NCBI RefSeq assembly: GCF_036099295.1
Contig: NZ_CP107976.1
Span: 5,518,001-5,582,000 of the forward strand
Length of the DNA stretch: 64,000 nucleotides
Origin: Streptomyces sp. NBC_00358
Lineage (GTDB): Bacteria; Actinomycetota; Actinomycetes; Streptomycetales; Streptomycetaceae
Reading direction: 5' to 3'
This document shows positions 16,573-25,608 of this stretch, one piece after another (the stretch's first letter is position 1; every line of letters begins with the position of its first letter). The notes beneath the pieces are model-generated. The model was not told where the DNA came from. It ran no database searches and saw only the letters and a list, made by a program, of their open reading frames with translations. The position numbers and the translations under genes were made by a program.

Positions 16573-18795
16573 GTGCAGGACAACGCGACCGAGGTGACCG
16601 CCGCCGGAATCGCACGGCTGGCCGGCGTCGGCCGCGCGGCCGTGAGCAACTGGCGCCGTCGCCACGCCGACTTTCCCAAGCCCGTCGGCGGTACGGAGGC
16701 CAGCCCGTCGTTCGCGCTCGCCGAGGTCGAGGCCTGGCTGCGCCATCAGGGCAAACTCGCCGAAGTGCCTTTGCGGGAACGGGTATGGCAGCAACTCGCC
16801 GGTCACCCCGAGGGCCCGGCCGCCGCACTCGCCCACGTCGGCTGCGTGCTGCTGCTCATCCATGACCGGCCGACGGTCTGGCTGGAGGTGGGCGCCGGTT
16901 CCGACGAGCGTCTCGCCGCACTGCTGCCGGCCGCGCTGGAGCAGGTGACCGTCCCGCGGTTCGGCCGGGTGCAAGCCGAACGTGGCGTTCACGCCGAGGT
17001 GAGTGCGGAGCCGTCGTCGGCTGTGAATCGACCGGTAACTGTGAACACTCCAGACGTGGTTTCAGGAGGATCGGCAGCCCCGCGCACCCTGAACACCCCG
17101 AACGAGCCGAACACCCCGAATGCCCCACGCACCCCACACCTCCCAAATGCCCCTTCCGTCCCCGCCGCTCTCGCGGTGCCCCTCCCCACCGGCCCCGAGC
17201 TGCTCCCCTCCGTCCCTCTCCTGCGCGGCGCGGCCGAGCTCGCCGCCGAACTGGGCGCCCGCCAGACCTTCGAGTTCCTGCTCGGGCGGCACCTCGACGC
17301 CAACTCGCGCCAGTTCACGCCCACCCCCACCGAGCTCGCCCGCCTCATGGCCGACCTCGCCGGCCCCACCCGCACCGTCCTCGACCCGGCCTGCGGCACC
17401 GGCGCCCTGCTGCGCGCCCTCGACACCCGCCCCGGCATGGAGTTCCACGCCCAGGACAGCGCCCCCGAACTCGCCGTGCTCACCGCGCTCCGGCTCGCCC
17501 TGCACGGGCGGGCCACCGTGCGGGCGGCCGTCGGCGACAGCCTGCGCGCCGACGCGTTCCCGCGGCTGCGCGCCGACACGGTCCTGTGCCACCCCCCGTT
17601 CAACGAGCGCAACTGGGGTCACGACGAACTGGCCTACGACCCGCGCTGGGAGTACGGCTTCCCGGCGCGCGCCGAGTCCGAGCTGGCCTGGGTGCAGCAC
17701 GCGCTGGCCCGGCTGCGGGACGGCGGCACCGCCGTCCTGCTCATGCCGCCCGCCACCGCTTCCCGCCGTTCCGGGCGCCGTATCCGCGCCGACCTGCTGC
17801 GCCGCGGCGCGCTGCGGGCCGTCGTCGCCCTGCCGGTCGGCGCGGCACCTCCGTACAACATCCCCCTGCACCTGTGGGTGCTGCGCCGGCCCGAGAAGGC
17901 GCCCGGCCGGCCCGAGGTGCTGCTCGCCGACGCCGGGCAGTTCGCCGGCGAGGGGCGTGGCGGTCCCGACTGGCAGGCCGTCAGAGACGTCGTACTCGAC
18001 ACCTGGTGGGCCCACGACCGGGACGGCACGCTCCCGGAGCGGCCCGGTCTGGCGCGTTCCGTTCCCGTCATCGAACTCCTCGACGACGACGTCGACCTCG
18101 CCCCGGCCCGCCATCTCCCGCCCCCGGCGGCGGCCGACGGTGCCGAGCAGCTCGCGGCCGTGCGCGAGTGCCTCGACGAGACGCTGCGCCTGACCACGGG
18201 TCTCACCCCGTCCCCCGCGACGACGGAGCGGCCCGTCCGCTGGCCGCTCACCACCGTCGGCGAACTCGCCCGCGGGAGCGCCCTGGTGATGCGTGCGGGC
18301 GGAAACGGCGGTCACGCGCGCGTGCCCGTCCTCACCGACCACGACGTGCTCGCCGGCACCGGCCCCTCGGGGACGCTGCCCGAGACGGACGAGGAAGCCG
18401 TGTTGACGGAGGCGGGCGACGTGGTCGTGCCGGTGCTCGGCGGCGGATCGGTGGTACGCGTGGTCGACGGCGCGTCGGTGGGCGCCGTCCTCGGGCGCAA
18501 CCTCGTGCTCCTGCGCCCCGATCCCGCGGCACTCGACCCGTGGTTCCTCGCCGGGTTCCTGCGGGGCACCGCCAACAACCGCCAGGCCAGCAGTTACGCG
18601 TCCACCGCCACCCGGCTCGACGTGCGCCGCCTGCAACTGCCCCGGCTCCCGCTGGACGAACAGCGGCGCTACGGCGCCCGGTTCCGTGCGCTCGACGAGT
18701 TCGAGCGGGCGCTCAGGCACGCGGGCCGGCTGGGGGACCAGCTCGTACGCGGCATGTACGACGGGCTGACGGACGGGACGGTACCCCCGGGCTGA
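16573..18795 (+). CDS. N6-adenine DNA methylase with N-terminal HTH and specificity-like C-terminus (orphan)
   Basis: A 740-residue protein. Residues 10-40 form a helix-turn-helix (AAGIARLAGVGRAAVSNWRR), followed by a conserved region and a Pro/Asn linker with PNTPN-type repeats (near 175-195). A type I-like N6-methylase domain follows: motif I LDPACGTGALL near residue 272, and a motif IV position reading HPPF in CHPPFNERNWGHDE near 339, where most families have N, D or S first. The last 180 residues resemble a half type I specificity subunit (WFLAGFLRGTANNRQASSYA, then RRLQLPRLPLDEQ). No restriction subunit is adjacent. GTG 16573 is preferred over GTG 16567 because the GGAG at 16561 sits eight bases before it. 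Confidence 0.88.
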   Translation: MQDNATEVTAAGIARLAGVGRAAVSNWRRRHADFPKPVGGTEASPSFALAEVEAWLRHQGKLAEVPLRERVWQQLAGHPEGPAAALAHVGCVLLLIHDRPTVWLEVGAGSDERLAALLPAALEQVTVPRFGRVQAERGVHAEVSAEPSSAVNRPVTVNTPDVVSGGSAAPRTLNTPNEPNTPNAPRTPHLPNAPSVPAALAVPLPTGPELLPSVPLLRGAAELAAELGARQTFEFLLGRHLDANSRQFTPTPTELARLMADLAGPTRTVLDPACGTGALLRALDTRPGMEFHAQDSAPELAVLTALRLALHGRATVRAAVGDSLRADAFPRLRADTVLCHPPFNERNWGHDELAYDPRWEYGFPARAESELAWVQHALARLRDGGTAVLLMPPATASRRSGRRIRADLLRRGALRAVVALPVGAAPPYNIPLHLWVLRRPEKAPGRPEVLLADAGQFAGEGRGGPDWQAVRDVVLDTWWAHDRDGTLPERPGLARSVPVIELLDDDVDLAPARHLPPPAAADGAEQLAAVRECLDETLRLTTGLTPSPATTERPVRWPLTTVGELARGSALVMRAGGNGGHARVPVLTDHDVLAGTGPSGTLPETDEEAVLTEAGDVVVPVLGGGSVVRVVDGASVGAVLGRNLVLLRPDPAALDPWFLAGFLRGTANNRQASSYASTATRLDVRRLQLPRLPLDEQRRYGARFRALDEFERALRHAGRLGDQLVRGMYDGLTDGTVPPG

Positions 18796-18987
18796 GGCCC
18801 CGCGCGCTCCGCCCGCCGCCCCGGGCCGCGCGCTCCGGCTCCTCCAGGACCAGGCTGCCCGCCCCGACGCCACCTGCGGCGTCGTACGAGGTGATCAGTT
18901 CGACAACGTCTCGGTACAACCCTGGACCGGTCGTCCGTGTCGGCCTATACGCTCGAACTCCTATCGAACCCAGGCCCGGGAGCAGTC
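18796..18987. other. Intergenic region before membrane protein-kinase pair
   Basis: It contains direct copies of GCGCGCTCCG-like sequence (near 18801 and 18828) and a small hairpin GACGCC/GGCGTC near 18868-18885. A promoter for the next operon is expected here but none stands out. Confidence 0.3.
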
Positions 18988-19581
18988 ATGTACGGCCACG
19001 GCGGGACGCCACCCATCCGCGGCACGGTAACCGTCATCGCGTTGCGTGTTCTGTTCTCCGTCGCCGGGCTCCTGTCGTGCGGTCTGTTCGCCTGTCTTCC
19101 GCTGTTCCAAGTGGCGCTCCGGCGCGGGCGGTGGTTCGACTGGGCGGCGGCCTGGGTGACGCTGCCCGTGTCCATCGGCCTGCTCGGGATCGTCGGTACG
19201 CTGCCGGAGAGCGACCCCTGGGACGATGTCGCGCTGATCGGGTCAATGGTCCTCAGCGCCAGCTGTGTCGCGTACTACCTGGTCAGCGACATCCGCTTCC
19301 ACCGTGCGTGGCGGCGGTCCACGCGCCACGCGCCGTTCCACGTGCAGACCGCCCACGGGCCGTACGGCTTTCCGCAGCCCGCGCCGCCCGCCCCGCCGTA
19401 CCCGGGTGTCCTCAATCCGCAGCCGCAGCCGTACCTGCCGAACGCGCCGATGCCCCAGCCCCCGTCGCGGCGAGCCGCACCCGCCCGTATCGACCAGGTG
19501 CGCGCCGAGCTCGACGAACTCAGCGACTATCTGCGCAAGCACGAGGACCCGCGGTACGGCGGACACGAGGGCGGACGGTGA
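18988..19581 (+). CDS. Membrane protein coupled to Ser/Thr kinase gene
   Basis: A 197-residue protein with three to four predicted helices in residues 10-105 (for example VIALRVLFSVAGLLSCGLFA and VALIGSMVLSASCVAYYLVS). A Pro/Tyr-rich linker follows (PQPAPPAPPYPGV), then a charged helical end, IDQVRAELDELSDYLRKHED. Its TGA overlaps the GTG of the kinase gene (GTGA at 19578-19581), so the two are made together; the cytoplasmic tail may interact with the kinase (inference). The loop LPLFQVALRRGRWFDWAAA matches the protein at 14813-15178. ATG 18988 gives the conserved start MYGHGGTPP; the longer frame does not. Confidence 0.78.
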   Translation: MYGHGGTPPIRGTVTVIALRVLFSVAGLLSCGLFACLPLFQVALRRGRWFDWAAAWVTLPVSIGLLGIVGTLPESDPWDDVALIGSMVLSASCVAYYLVSDIRFHRAWRRSTRHAPFHVQTAHGPYGFPQPAPPAPPYPGVLNPQPQPYLPNAPMPQPPSRRAAPARIDQVRAELDELSDYLRKHEDPRYGGHEGGR

Positions 19582-21101
19582 CGGCGGCCGGACGCGTCGT
19601 CGCCGGCCGGTACGAACTGGCCACGCTCATCGGGCAGGGAGGCATGGGCCAGGTCTGGACGGCCTACGACCAACGGCTCGACCGGCGCGTCGCGGTGAAG
19701 CTGCTGCGCGCCGACAAGGTCGTCGGCCAGGAGGCCGACGAACTGCGCCGCCGCTTCGCGCGCGAGTGCCGGGTGACCGCCCAGGTCGACCACCCCGGCC
19801 TGGTCACCGTGCACGACGCGGGCAGCGAGGGCGAGGAGCTGTTCCTCGTCATGCAGTACGTCGACGGCGCCGACCTCTCCGATCACCTCGCCGAGCACGA
19901 CCCCTACCCGTGGCAGTGGGCGGTCGCGGTCGCCGCGCAACTGTGCGCGGTGTTGAGCGCCGTGCACGCCGTGCCGATCGTCCACCGTGACCTCAAGCCG
20001 CGCAATGTGATGGTGAAGCAGGACGGCACGGTGACCGTCCTCGACCTCGGCGTCGCCTCCGTCATGGACACCGACACCACCCGCCTCACGCACACCGGCT
20101 CCCCCATCGGCTCGCCCGCCTACATGGCGCCCGAGCAGGCGATGGGCGGCGCGGTCGGCCCGTACACCGACCTGTACGCGCTCGGTGTGCTGATACACGA
20201 ACTCCTCAGCGGCGACGTGCCGTTCACGGGCTCGACGGCGCTCGGGGTGCTGCACCGGCACCTGTACGAGCCGCCGCCGCCCGTGCGCGGGCTGCGCCCC
20301 GAGGTCCCGGAGGCGCTGGAGAACCTGGTTCTGCGCCTGCTCGCGAAGGACCCGCAGCACCGGCCCGCCTCCGCGCAGGAGGTGTACGAGCAACTGGCGC
20401 TGCTCCTGCCCGCGCGCGGAACCCCCACCGGGGCGCCGCTCGACCCGACGCGCCCCTTCCTGCGCCCGCACGCCCCCTGGCCGGACCGTGCGCGCACGCC
20501 CGCACCCCGGCCCGCACCCGTCGTGCGGGACGCCGACAAGCCCGATGTCGCCGGCGCCGTCGACGAGGTGAAGCGCCTTCTGGGCGAGGGCCGCATCACC
20601 CAGGCCGTCGACGTCCTCGGCGCGATCCTGCCCACCGCCGCACAGCAGCACGGCGAGCACTCCCCGGTCGTACGCACCCTGCGCAAGCAGTACGCGGCCA
20701 CGCTCATGGACGACGGCCAGTACCGGCGCGCGCTGCCCGAACTGCGCCGCCTCGCCGACGAACGCGCCGCCGAGGCAGGCCGGGCCGATCCCCAGTCCCT
20801 GCGCTACCGCTACGAATCCGCCCAGTGCCTGGAGCAGTTGGGCGAACCGGCGGCGGCGCTCGCCGAGTACCGCGCGCTGCTGCCGTACTACGAGAACCAG
20901 TACGCGGTCGACGACCCGGAACTCGCCTTCGACGTCCGTCGCCGCATCGGGCACCTGCTGCTGGCGCTCGGCGACCGCGGCGCCGCCGGCGGCACACTGG
21001 CCCGGCTGCTGCACGACGTGGAGCGGCTGCACGGCCCCGGACACCCCCTCGCGGCCGAGATCCGGGGGGCACTGCAATGGCTGGGGCAGGTGCGCGGCTA
21101 G
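19578..21101 (+). CDS. Serine/threonine protein kinase with C-terminal TPR-like region
   Basis: A 507-residue soluble Hanks-type kinase. The Gly loop is GQGGMGQV (19-26), the ATP lysine K41 lies in VAVKLL, the catalytic HRDLKPRN has D138, and the metal-binding motif is D156-L-G rather than DFG. APEQ and the downstream conserved Asp and Arg are present, so it should be active. A Pro-rich linker (about 285-320) leads to tetratricopeptide-like helices (about 330-505, e.g. EAGRADPQSLRYRYESAQCL). There is no membrane helix or PASTA domain. Membrane location is probably supplied by the coupled upstream membrane protein. Confidence 0.93.
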   Translation: MTAAGRVVAGRYELATLIGQGGMGQVWTAYDQRLDRRVAVKLLRADKVVGQEADELRRRFARECRVTAQVDHPGLVTVHDAGSEGEELFLVMQYVDGADLSDHLAEHDPYPWQWAVAVAAQLCAVLSAVHAVPIVHRDLKPRNVMVKQDGTVTVLDLGVASVMDTDTTRLTHTGSPIGSPAYMAPEQAMGGAVGPYTDLYALGVLIHELLSGDVPFTGSTALGVLHRHLYEPPPPVRGLRPEVPEALENLVLRLLAKDPQHRPASAQEVYEQLALLLPARGTPTGAPLDPTRPFLRPHAPWPDRARTPAPRPAPVVRDADKPDVAGAVDEVKRLLGEGRITQAVDVLGAILPTAAQQHGEHSPVVRTLRKQYAATLMDDGQYRRALPELRRLADERAAEAGRADPQSLRYRYESAQCLEQLGEPAAALAEYRALLPYYENQYAVDDPELAFDVRRRIGHLLLALGDRGAAGGTLARLLHDVERLHGPGHPLAAEIRGALQWLGQVRG

Positions 21102-21277
21102 ATTTTGCCGGGCCCTGAGAGGATCTTGAGACTTTCCAGGGGCTCTCTTTCCCGAACGGGCATGCGCGTCCGGTTAAGTTGCGCTCTCCTTCGTGCCGCG
21201 CGCGTCTCCTTGTGCGCCGCGTGCGCTGTCATCGCACAACCGGCCGGTACCACCGGCACAACCAGGGGTGGGTTCAG

Positions 21278-22105
21278 ATGTCCGACCATCGTCAGTCGCG
21301 GAAGCGCCGGTACATCACGTGGGGGGCGGCCGGTGTCGCCGTCGTCGCCGGCGCCGGTATCGCCGCGCAGACCTCCATGGCGGCAACCACCTGGCCCGCC
21401 CAGAAGACCTTCACGGGCCGCGCCTTCGACACCTGCGCAGCGCCCTCGCTGACCGCGATGAAGGCCTGGCACACCGGCTTCTACGGAGCGGCGGCCGTGT
21501 ACATCGGCGGCGAGAACCGCGGATGCGGCCAGCCCAACCTCACCGCGTCCTGGGTGAAGTCGGTCAGCACCCTGGGCTGGAAGCTCATCCCGCTGTACGT
21601 GGGCGCCCAGCCGTCCTGTCAGACCGGGAGCAGCCCCGAGAAGCTCACCGCCTCGACCGCCGCCTCCATGGGCGCGACCGACGGCGCTGACGCGGTCGCC
21701 AAGGCCACCGCCCTCGGGATGAAGGCCGGCAGCCCGGTCTACCTCGACATGGAGTCGTACGACATCACGAACAAGGCCTGCAACGACGCCGTGCTGACGT
21801 ATGTGCGCGCCTTCGACAAGACCCTGCACGCCAAGACGTTCCGCACCGGGTACTACGGCTTCACCAGTTCGAGCGCCAAGGCCGTCGCGACCGCGACCGA
21901 CAAGACGGATCTGCCGGGCAACCTCTGGTACGCGCTGTGGGACAAGACGAACACCACGACCACCGACTGGCCTTGGGGCGCGACCCAGTTCACCGACCAC
22001 AGCCGCGCGCACCAGTACATGGTCAACAGCAAGGAGACCCACGGCGGCGTCACGTTCACCGTGGACCGCGACGCCTGGGACGCGCCGGTCGCCATCACCG
22101 GCTGA
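21278..22105 (+). CDS. Exported DUF1906 (glycoside-hydrolase-like) protein
   Basis: A 275-residue protein. A twin-Arg-like basic start (RQSRKRRY) and a hydrophobic segment (WGAAGVAVVAGAGIAAQTSM) form a signal peptide cleaved near AATTWPAQ. The mature domain runs FDTCAAPSLTAMKAWH, YIGGENRGC, then WKLIPLYVGAQPSC, VYLDMESYD and GYYGFTSSSA, the DUF1906 pattern of a GH25-like barrel with conserved D and E at the strand ends. Members are thought to act on cell-wall or related polymers; the substrate is unknown. ATG 21278 is preceded by GGGGTGGG. Confidence 0.85.
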   Translation: MSDHRQSRKRRYITWGAAGVAVVAGAGIAAQTSMAATTWPAQKTFTGRAFDTCAAPSLTAMKAWHTGFYGAAAVYIGGENRGCGQPNLTASWVKSVSTLGWKLIPLYVGAQPSCQTGSSPEKLTASTAASMGATDGADAVAKATALGMKAGSPVYLDMESYDITNKACNDAVLTYVRAFDKTLHAKTFRTGYYGFTSSSAKAVATATDKTDLPGNLWYALWDKTNTTTTDWPWGATQFTDHSRAHQYMVNSKETHGGVTFTVDRDAWDAPVAITG

Positions 22106-22133
22106 CGTACGGACGGGTCCTGGAGAGGACGGC

Positions 22134-22167
22134 CGCGCTCCCGGTCGGCCGGTCGACCGGGAGCGCG
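22134..22167 (+). terminator. Hairpin terminator after DUF1906 gene
   Basis: A 13-bp perfect stem (22134-22146 with 22155-22167) and an 8-base loop lie 29 bases past the stop codon. Confidence 0.75.
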
Positions 22168-22303
22168 TGGTCACCCGTAAGAGCGGACCGGGGGCGTTCC
22201 GCGAGGCGGGGATCGCACGACGGTGCCTGAAGTCGTGGTGAATCGTTGGTCGAATGGCTGGCCGAGAGGCGGGCCACTGCCTACCATCGATCACCGCAAG
22301 ACT

Positions 22304-22321
22304 TTGTGCACCGTCGCACAA
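22304..22321. promoter_or_regulatory. Small palindrome upstream of SurA-like gene
   Basis: TTGTGC and GCACAA (22304-22309, 22316-22321) flank six bases, 19 bases before the TTG start. It could be an operator or a leader hairpin; evidence is positional only. Confidence 0.3.
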
Positions 22322-22339
22322 TCTCCTCGGGAGGCTTCC

Positions 22340-23002
22340 TTGCACCGCCGCCGTCGCACCGCGCTCGTCCTCTCCGCAGCGATCGTCGCCGCGGCCCCAC
22401 TGCTCACCGGCTGTGGCAGCGATGCCCATCCGGGCGCGGCGGCTGTCGTCGACGGGCAGCGGATCACCGTCGCGCAACTGGAGGGCCGGGTGAACGAGGT
22501 GCGCTCGGCGCAGCGGGCCGCCAGCAAGGACGACGCCCAGTACGAGCAGGTCATCGCCAACAGCGGCACCCTCACCCGCGACACCCTGCACGGCATGGTC
22601 CTGGACCGCGTGCTGGACCGTGCGGCGAAGAACGCCGGTGTGACCGTGACCCGCAAGGACTCCCAGCAGATGCGGGCGGCCCTCGAACAGCAGGCGGGCG
22701 GCTCGAAGGCCCTGGAGACGGCCTGGCTGTCCAACTACGGTGTGGCGCCCAAGCGTCTCGACGACAGCCTGCGCACCGAGATCGAGGCCCGGAAGCTCGC
22801 CGCCGCTCTCGGTGTCGACATGAACACCACCGACGGCAAGGCCACCTTCTGGAAGGCCATGTCCGTCGCCTCCAAGCAGCTCCATGTCGACCTGAACCCG
22901 CGCTACGGCGCCTGGGACGTCCAGAAGAGCAGCCGCGTCGACGCCAAGACGCCGTGGCTGCGGGAGGTCTCGTCGGCGGGGACCCAGCAGCAGCCCGCGT
23001 AA
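22340..23002 (+). CDS. SurA N-terminal domain-like lipoprotein
   Basis: A 220-residue lipoprotein with basic start HRRRRTALVLSAAIVAAAP and lipobox LTGC. After the cysteine comes AAVVDGQRITVAQLEGRV, the SurA/PrsA N-terminal chaperone pattern, and a helical remainder. No peptidyl-prolyl isomerase domain is seen, so it is a chaperone-like or regulatory extracellular lipoprotein. The start is TTG 22340 after GGGAGG (22330-22334); no ATG or GTG gives a usable signal peptide. Confidence 0.8.
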   Translation: MHRRRRTALVLSAAIVAAAPLLTGCGSDAHPGAAAVVDGQRITVAQLEGRVNEVRSAQRAASKDDAQYEQVIANSGTLTRDTLHGMVLDRVLDRAAKNAGVTVTRKDSQQMRAALEQQAGGSKALETAWLSNYGVAPKRLDDSLRTEIEARKLAAALGVDMNTTDGKATFWKAMSVASKQLHVDLNPRYGAWDVQKSSRVDAKTPWLREVSSAGTQQQPA

Positions 23003-23076
23003 CCGCCGCTCGACGGCGTCCCCCGGACCCTGTGGACAACTCGGGGGGTGTCGGCGGTGTGGGTTACGTTCGAGGG

Positions 23077-24234
23077 GTGAACGCAATCAGTGAACCGACG
23101 GGGGCCGCTCAGGCCGGTGAGCCGACCGCTGCCCTTGGGATCGTCGCCCATGGGACCGCAGCCGAGGTGACCGCCGCCGGCGCGGCCACCGTCGGGGCGA
23201 CCGCCGCCGACCCCGGCCGTGTCGTCCTGCTCACCACCAGCCACCGGGTCGCGCCCGGTCTGCTGTCCTGGCCGGCCTGGCAGGCGCTGCACGGCGCCGA
23301 CCGGGTGCTGTGCGCGGACGCCGGGCACCCGCAGCTGCCGTATCTGCGCGAGGCCGGCGTCACCGTGGACCTGGAGTCCCCGACCGCGGAGGACGTGGTC
23401 GACGCGTGTGCCGGCGGCCGCTCGCTGGTTGTCGTCGCCACCGGTGAGGGCGAGTCCCGGCTCACCGACGGTCTGGCCCGGCTGGCCGGCTCCGGCCGCA
23501 TACGGATGCCGGACCTGGAACTGCTCCCCGCCTCGTACGACCTGCCGGGCGCCCGGCTGCTCGACCTCGTCCAGGTGATGGACCGCATCCGCGTCGAGTG
23601 CCCCTGGTCGTCGCAGCAGACACACAAGGGCCTGGCGAAGTACGGCATCGAGGAGGCGTACGAGCTCGTCGAGGCCATCGAGGAAGGCGACCGGGACGAA
23701 CTGCGCGAAGAGCTCGGTGACGTCCTGCTCCAGGTCGTGTTCCACGCGCGGATGGCAGAGGACCACGAGGAGGCCCCCTTCTCGATCGACGACGTGGCCG
23801 GCGGCATCGTCGCCAAGCTGATCCACCGGCACCCCCATGTCTTCGGCGACGAGAAGGCCACGACGCCCGAGGAGGTCCGGGAGCACTGGCTGCGGACCAA
23901 GGCCGAGGAGAAGCGGCGCACCTCCGTCACCGAGGGCGTCCCGCTCGGCCAGCCGGGCCTGGCGCTGTCGGCCAAGTTGTCGTCCCGGGCGCGTACGGCG
24001 GGACTTGACGTTCCGCTGCCCGCGGGAGAGGGCGTGGGGTACGAGCTGCTGGCGATGGCCGTCCGCGCCGAGGCCGAGGGCGTGGACCCGGAGGCGGCGC
24101 TGCGCGCGGCGGCACGGACCTACCGGGACGCGATCCGCGGGGCGGAGGGCGTGGAGACGGACGGGGACGAGGACGCCGACGAGTACGGCGCCGGGGACGA
24201 CGAGGACCACACCGGGGACGACGGAGGACGGTAG
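23077..24234 (+). CDS. mazG: Nucleoside triphosphate pyrophosphohydrolase MazG with extra N-terminal domain
   Basis: A 385-residue protein. Residues about 50-150 (VVLLTTSHRVAPGLLSWPAW, then HPQLPYLREAGVTVD) resemble a shortened tetrapyrrole-methylase domain as in YabN-type proteins. Residues about 170-270 are the MazG domain, with CPWSSQQTHKGLAKYGIEEA, the metal-binding ELREELGDVLLQVVFHA and IHRHPHVFGD. MazG hydrolyses nucleoside triphosphates to monophosphates plus pyrophosphate and is linked to removal of damaged NTPs and to stress responses. The end is Asp/Glu-rich (GDEDADEYGAGDDEDHTGDD). GTG 23077 follows GAGG closely. Confidence 0.92.
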   Translation: MNAISEPTGAAQAGEPTAALGIVAHGTAAEVTAAGAATVGATAADPGRVVLLTTSHRVAPGLLSWPAWQALHGADRVLCADAGHPQLPYLREAGVTVDLESPTAEDVVDACAGGRSLVVVATGEGESRLTDGLARLAGSGRIRMPDLELLPASYDLPGARLLDLVQVMDRIRVECPWSSQQTHKGLAKYGIEEAYELVEAIEEGDRDELREELGDVLLQVVFHARMAEDHEEAPFSIDDVAGGIVAKLIHRHPHVFGDEKATTPEEVREHWLRTKAEEKRRTSVTEGVPLGQPGLALSAKLSSRARTAGLDVPLPAGEGVGYELLAMAVRAEAEGVDPEAALRAAARTYRDAIRGAEGVETDGDEDADEYGAGDDEDHTGDDGGR

Positions 24235-24239
24235 CGGGT

Positions 24240-24396
24240 CGGCGGCCGCGTCGGCGGCCAGAACGACAGCGAGGGCGGGAAAGAGGGCGGGAAAGAGGAC
24301 GACAGCGAGGGGCGGGAAAGAGGGGGGAGGGAGAAGCAGGCGGAAAGGGCGAAGGGGAGAGGGGGAGAAGGGGCCGGGTAGGGGGTGGGGGCCGGT
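24240..24396 (+). repeat. Purine-rich G-tract region
   Basis: Between mazG and the converging globin gene the plus strand is almost all G and A, with repeated GGCGGGAAAGAG units (about 24275-24325) and then GGGGGAGAAGGGG runs. Several closely spaced G3 to G5 tracts could form quadruplex structures. No gene is seen. Confidence 0.6.
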
Positions 24397-25608
24397 TCAG
24401 GGTCCCGGAGCGCGGCCTGCCGGGTTGTGCCAGGCCGGCGGGGGGCGGTCGAGCAGCCACTCCGCCGCGCCCACCGGGCGCGGACGGCTCTCTCCGGTCG
24501 GCGGCAGCGGGTCGTGGAAGACGCGGTCGGCCGGTGTCCCGAGGGCGGGGAGGGCCGCGCCGACCTCCTCGACGAGATCGGGCGGACCGGCGACATAGAC
24601 GTCGTGCCGGGACCAGCCGGCCCGGTTGCCCAGCGCGGTGAGCAGCCGTTCGGTCGCCTGGGCCTTGGGGCGGCCCGGCGCGGGGGTGATGACGGTGACG
24701 GCGAGCTCGGGGAGCCGGGCCCGCAGGCGTTCGAGGGCGGGCCGGTCGTAGAGGTGCGCGATGTCGCGGGCGACGAGGAACAGCCGGGCCTCGTGGGCGG
24801 TGTCGAGCTGTTCCAGCAGGGCCTTCACCGGTGCCCAGCCGGTGCCGGCCGCGATGAGGGTGAGGGGCCGGCCGGGCGGCGTCCGCAGTGTGAGTCTGCC
24901 GCCGGGCGCGCCCAGCCGCAGGACATCGCCCACCCGGGTCCGCCGGACGAGGGCGGTGGAGAGCAGGCCGTCCTCGACGCGGCTGATGTGCAGGTCGAGG
25001 GTGCGGTCGGCGCGGGGCGCGTTGGCGAGGGAGTAGGGGCGCCAGACGCACGGCAGATGGGGCACGCTGACGCTGACGTACTGACCGGGGGAGTGGGTGA
25101 GCCGTTGCCGCGGCCGCAGGGTGAGGACGACGAGATCGTCGCCGTGCCGGGTGCGGGAGACGACCTCCGCGTCCCACCACGGGGGTTCGCCGTGATGCCG
25201 GGCCTCCCCGGCGCCCTGCATCATGAGCTGCGCGATCGAACCGTACGCCTCGGCCCAGGCCTTCTCGGCCTCGGTGCTCCAGGCCGAGCCCGCGACGACC
25301 GCGAACGCGGCGATCAGGCTCGCTCCGACGGCTGCGTAGTGCTCCGGCCGGGTCAGGTACTTGCGGTGGTCGCGGCCGAGATCCCGCAGATACCGCGGCA
25401 GGTCCGGATCCTCCAGCCCGTCCATGACGAAGGTGAGCGCCGCGAAGAGCCGGTCCCGCTGCCGTTCCATGTCCTGCGGGAGGTCCGCCGGGAACAGCGC
25501 GCGGAGCTCCGGGTGGTGGCGGAAGAGATGCGAGTAGAAGTACTTGACCGCGAACTCGGCCCGTCGTTCCACGACCGCGAAGCTGGATCTGAGTATTTCG
25601 GGGTCCAC
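24397..25608 (-). CDS. Globin domain fused to FAD/NAD(P)H reductase (flavohemoglobin-like)
   Basis: A 403-residue protein. Residues 1-140 are a globin with proximal His in LGRDHRKYL. Residues about 150-250 are an FAD domain with RPYSLANAP, and about 260-370 an NAD(P) domain with GTGWAPVKALLEQL and YVAGPPDLVEEV near the end. Such proteins oxidise nitric oxide or move electrons to haem. The C-terminus is extended by a Pro/Arg-rich tail (PTGESRPRPVGAAEW). GTG 25608 is the start matching globin length. It is divergent from the cytochrome P450 gene, so the reductase might also serve redox chemistry there (speculative). Confidence 0.92.
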   Translation of the reverse strand: MDPEILRSSFAVVERRAEFAVKYFYSHLFRHHPELRALFPADLPQDMERQRDRLFAALTFVMDGLEDPDLPRYLRDLGRDHRKYLTRPEHYAAVGASLIAAFAVVAGSAWSTEAEKAWAEAYGSIAQLMMQGAGEARHHGEPPWWDAEVVSRTRHGDDLVVLTLRPRQRLTHSPGQYVSVSVPHLPCVWRPYSLANAPRADRTLDLHISRVEDGLLSTALVRRTRVGDVLRLGAPGGRLTLRTPPGRPLTLIAAGTGWAPVKALLEQLDTAHEARLFLVARDIAHLYDRPALERLRARLPELAVTVITPAPGRPKAQATERLLTALGNRAGWSRHDVYVAGPPDLVEEVGAALPALGTPADRVFHDPLPPTGESRPRPVGAAEWLLDRPPPAWHNPAGRAPGP

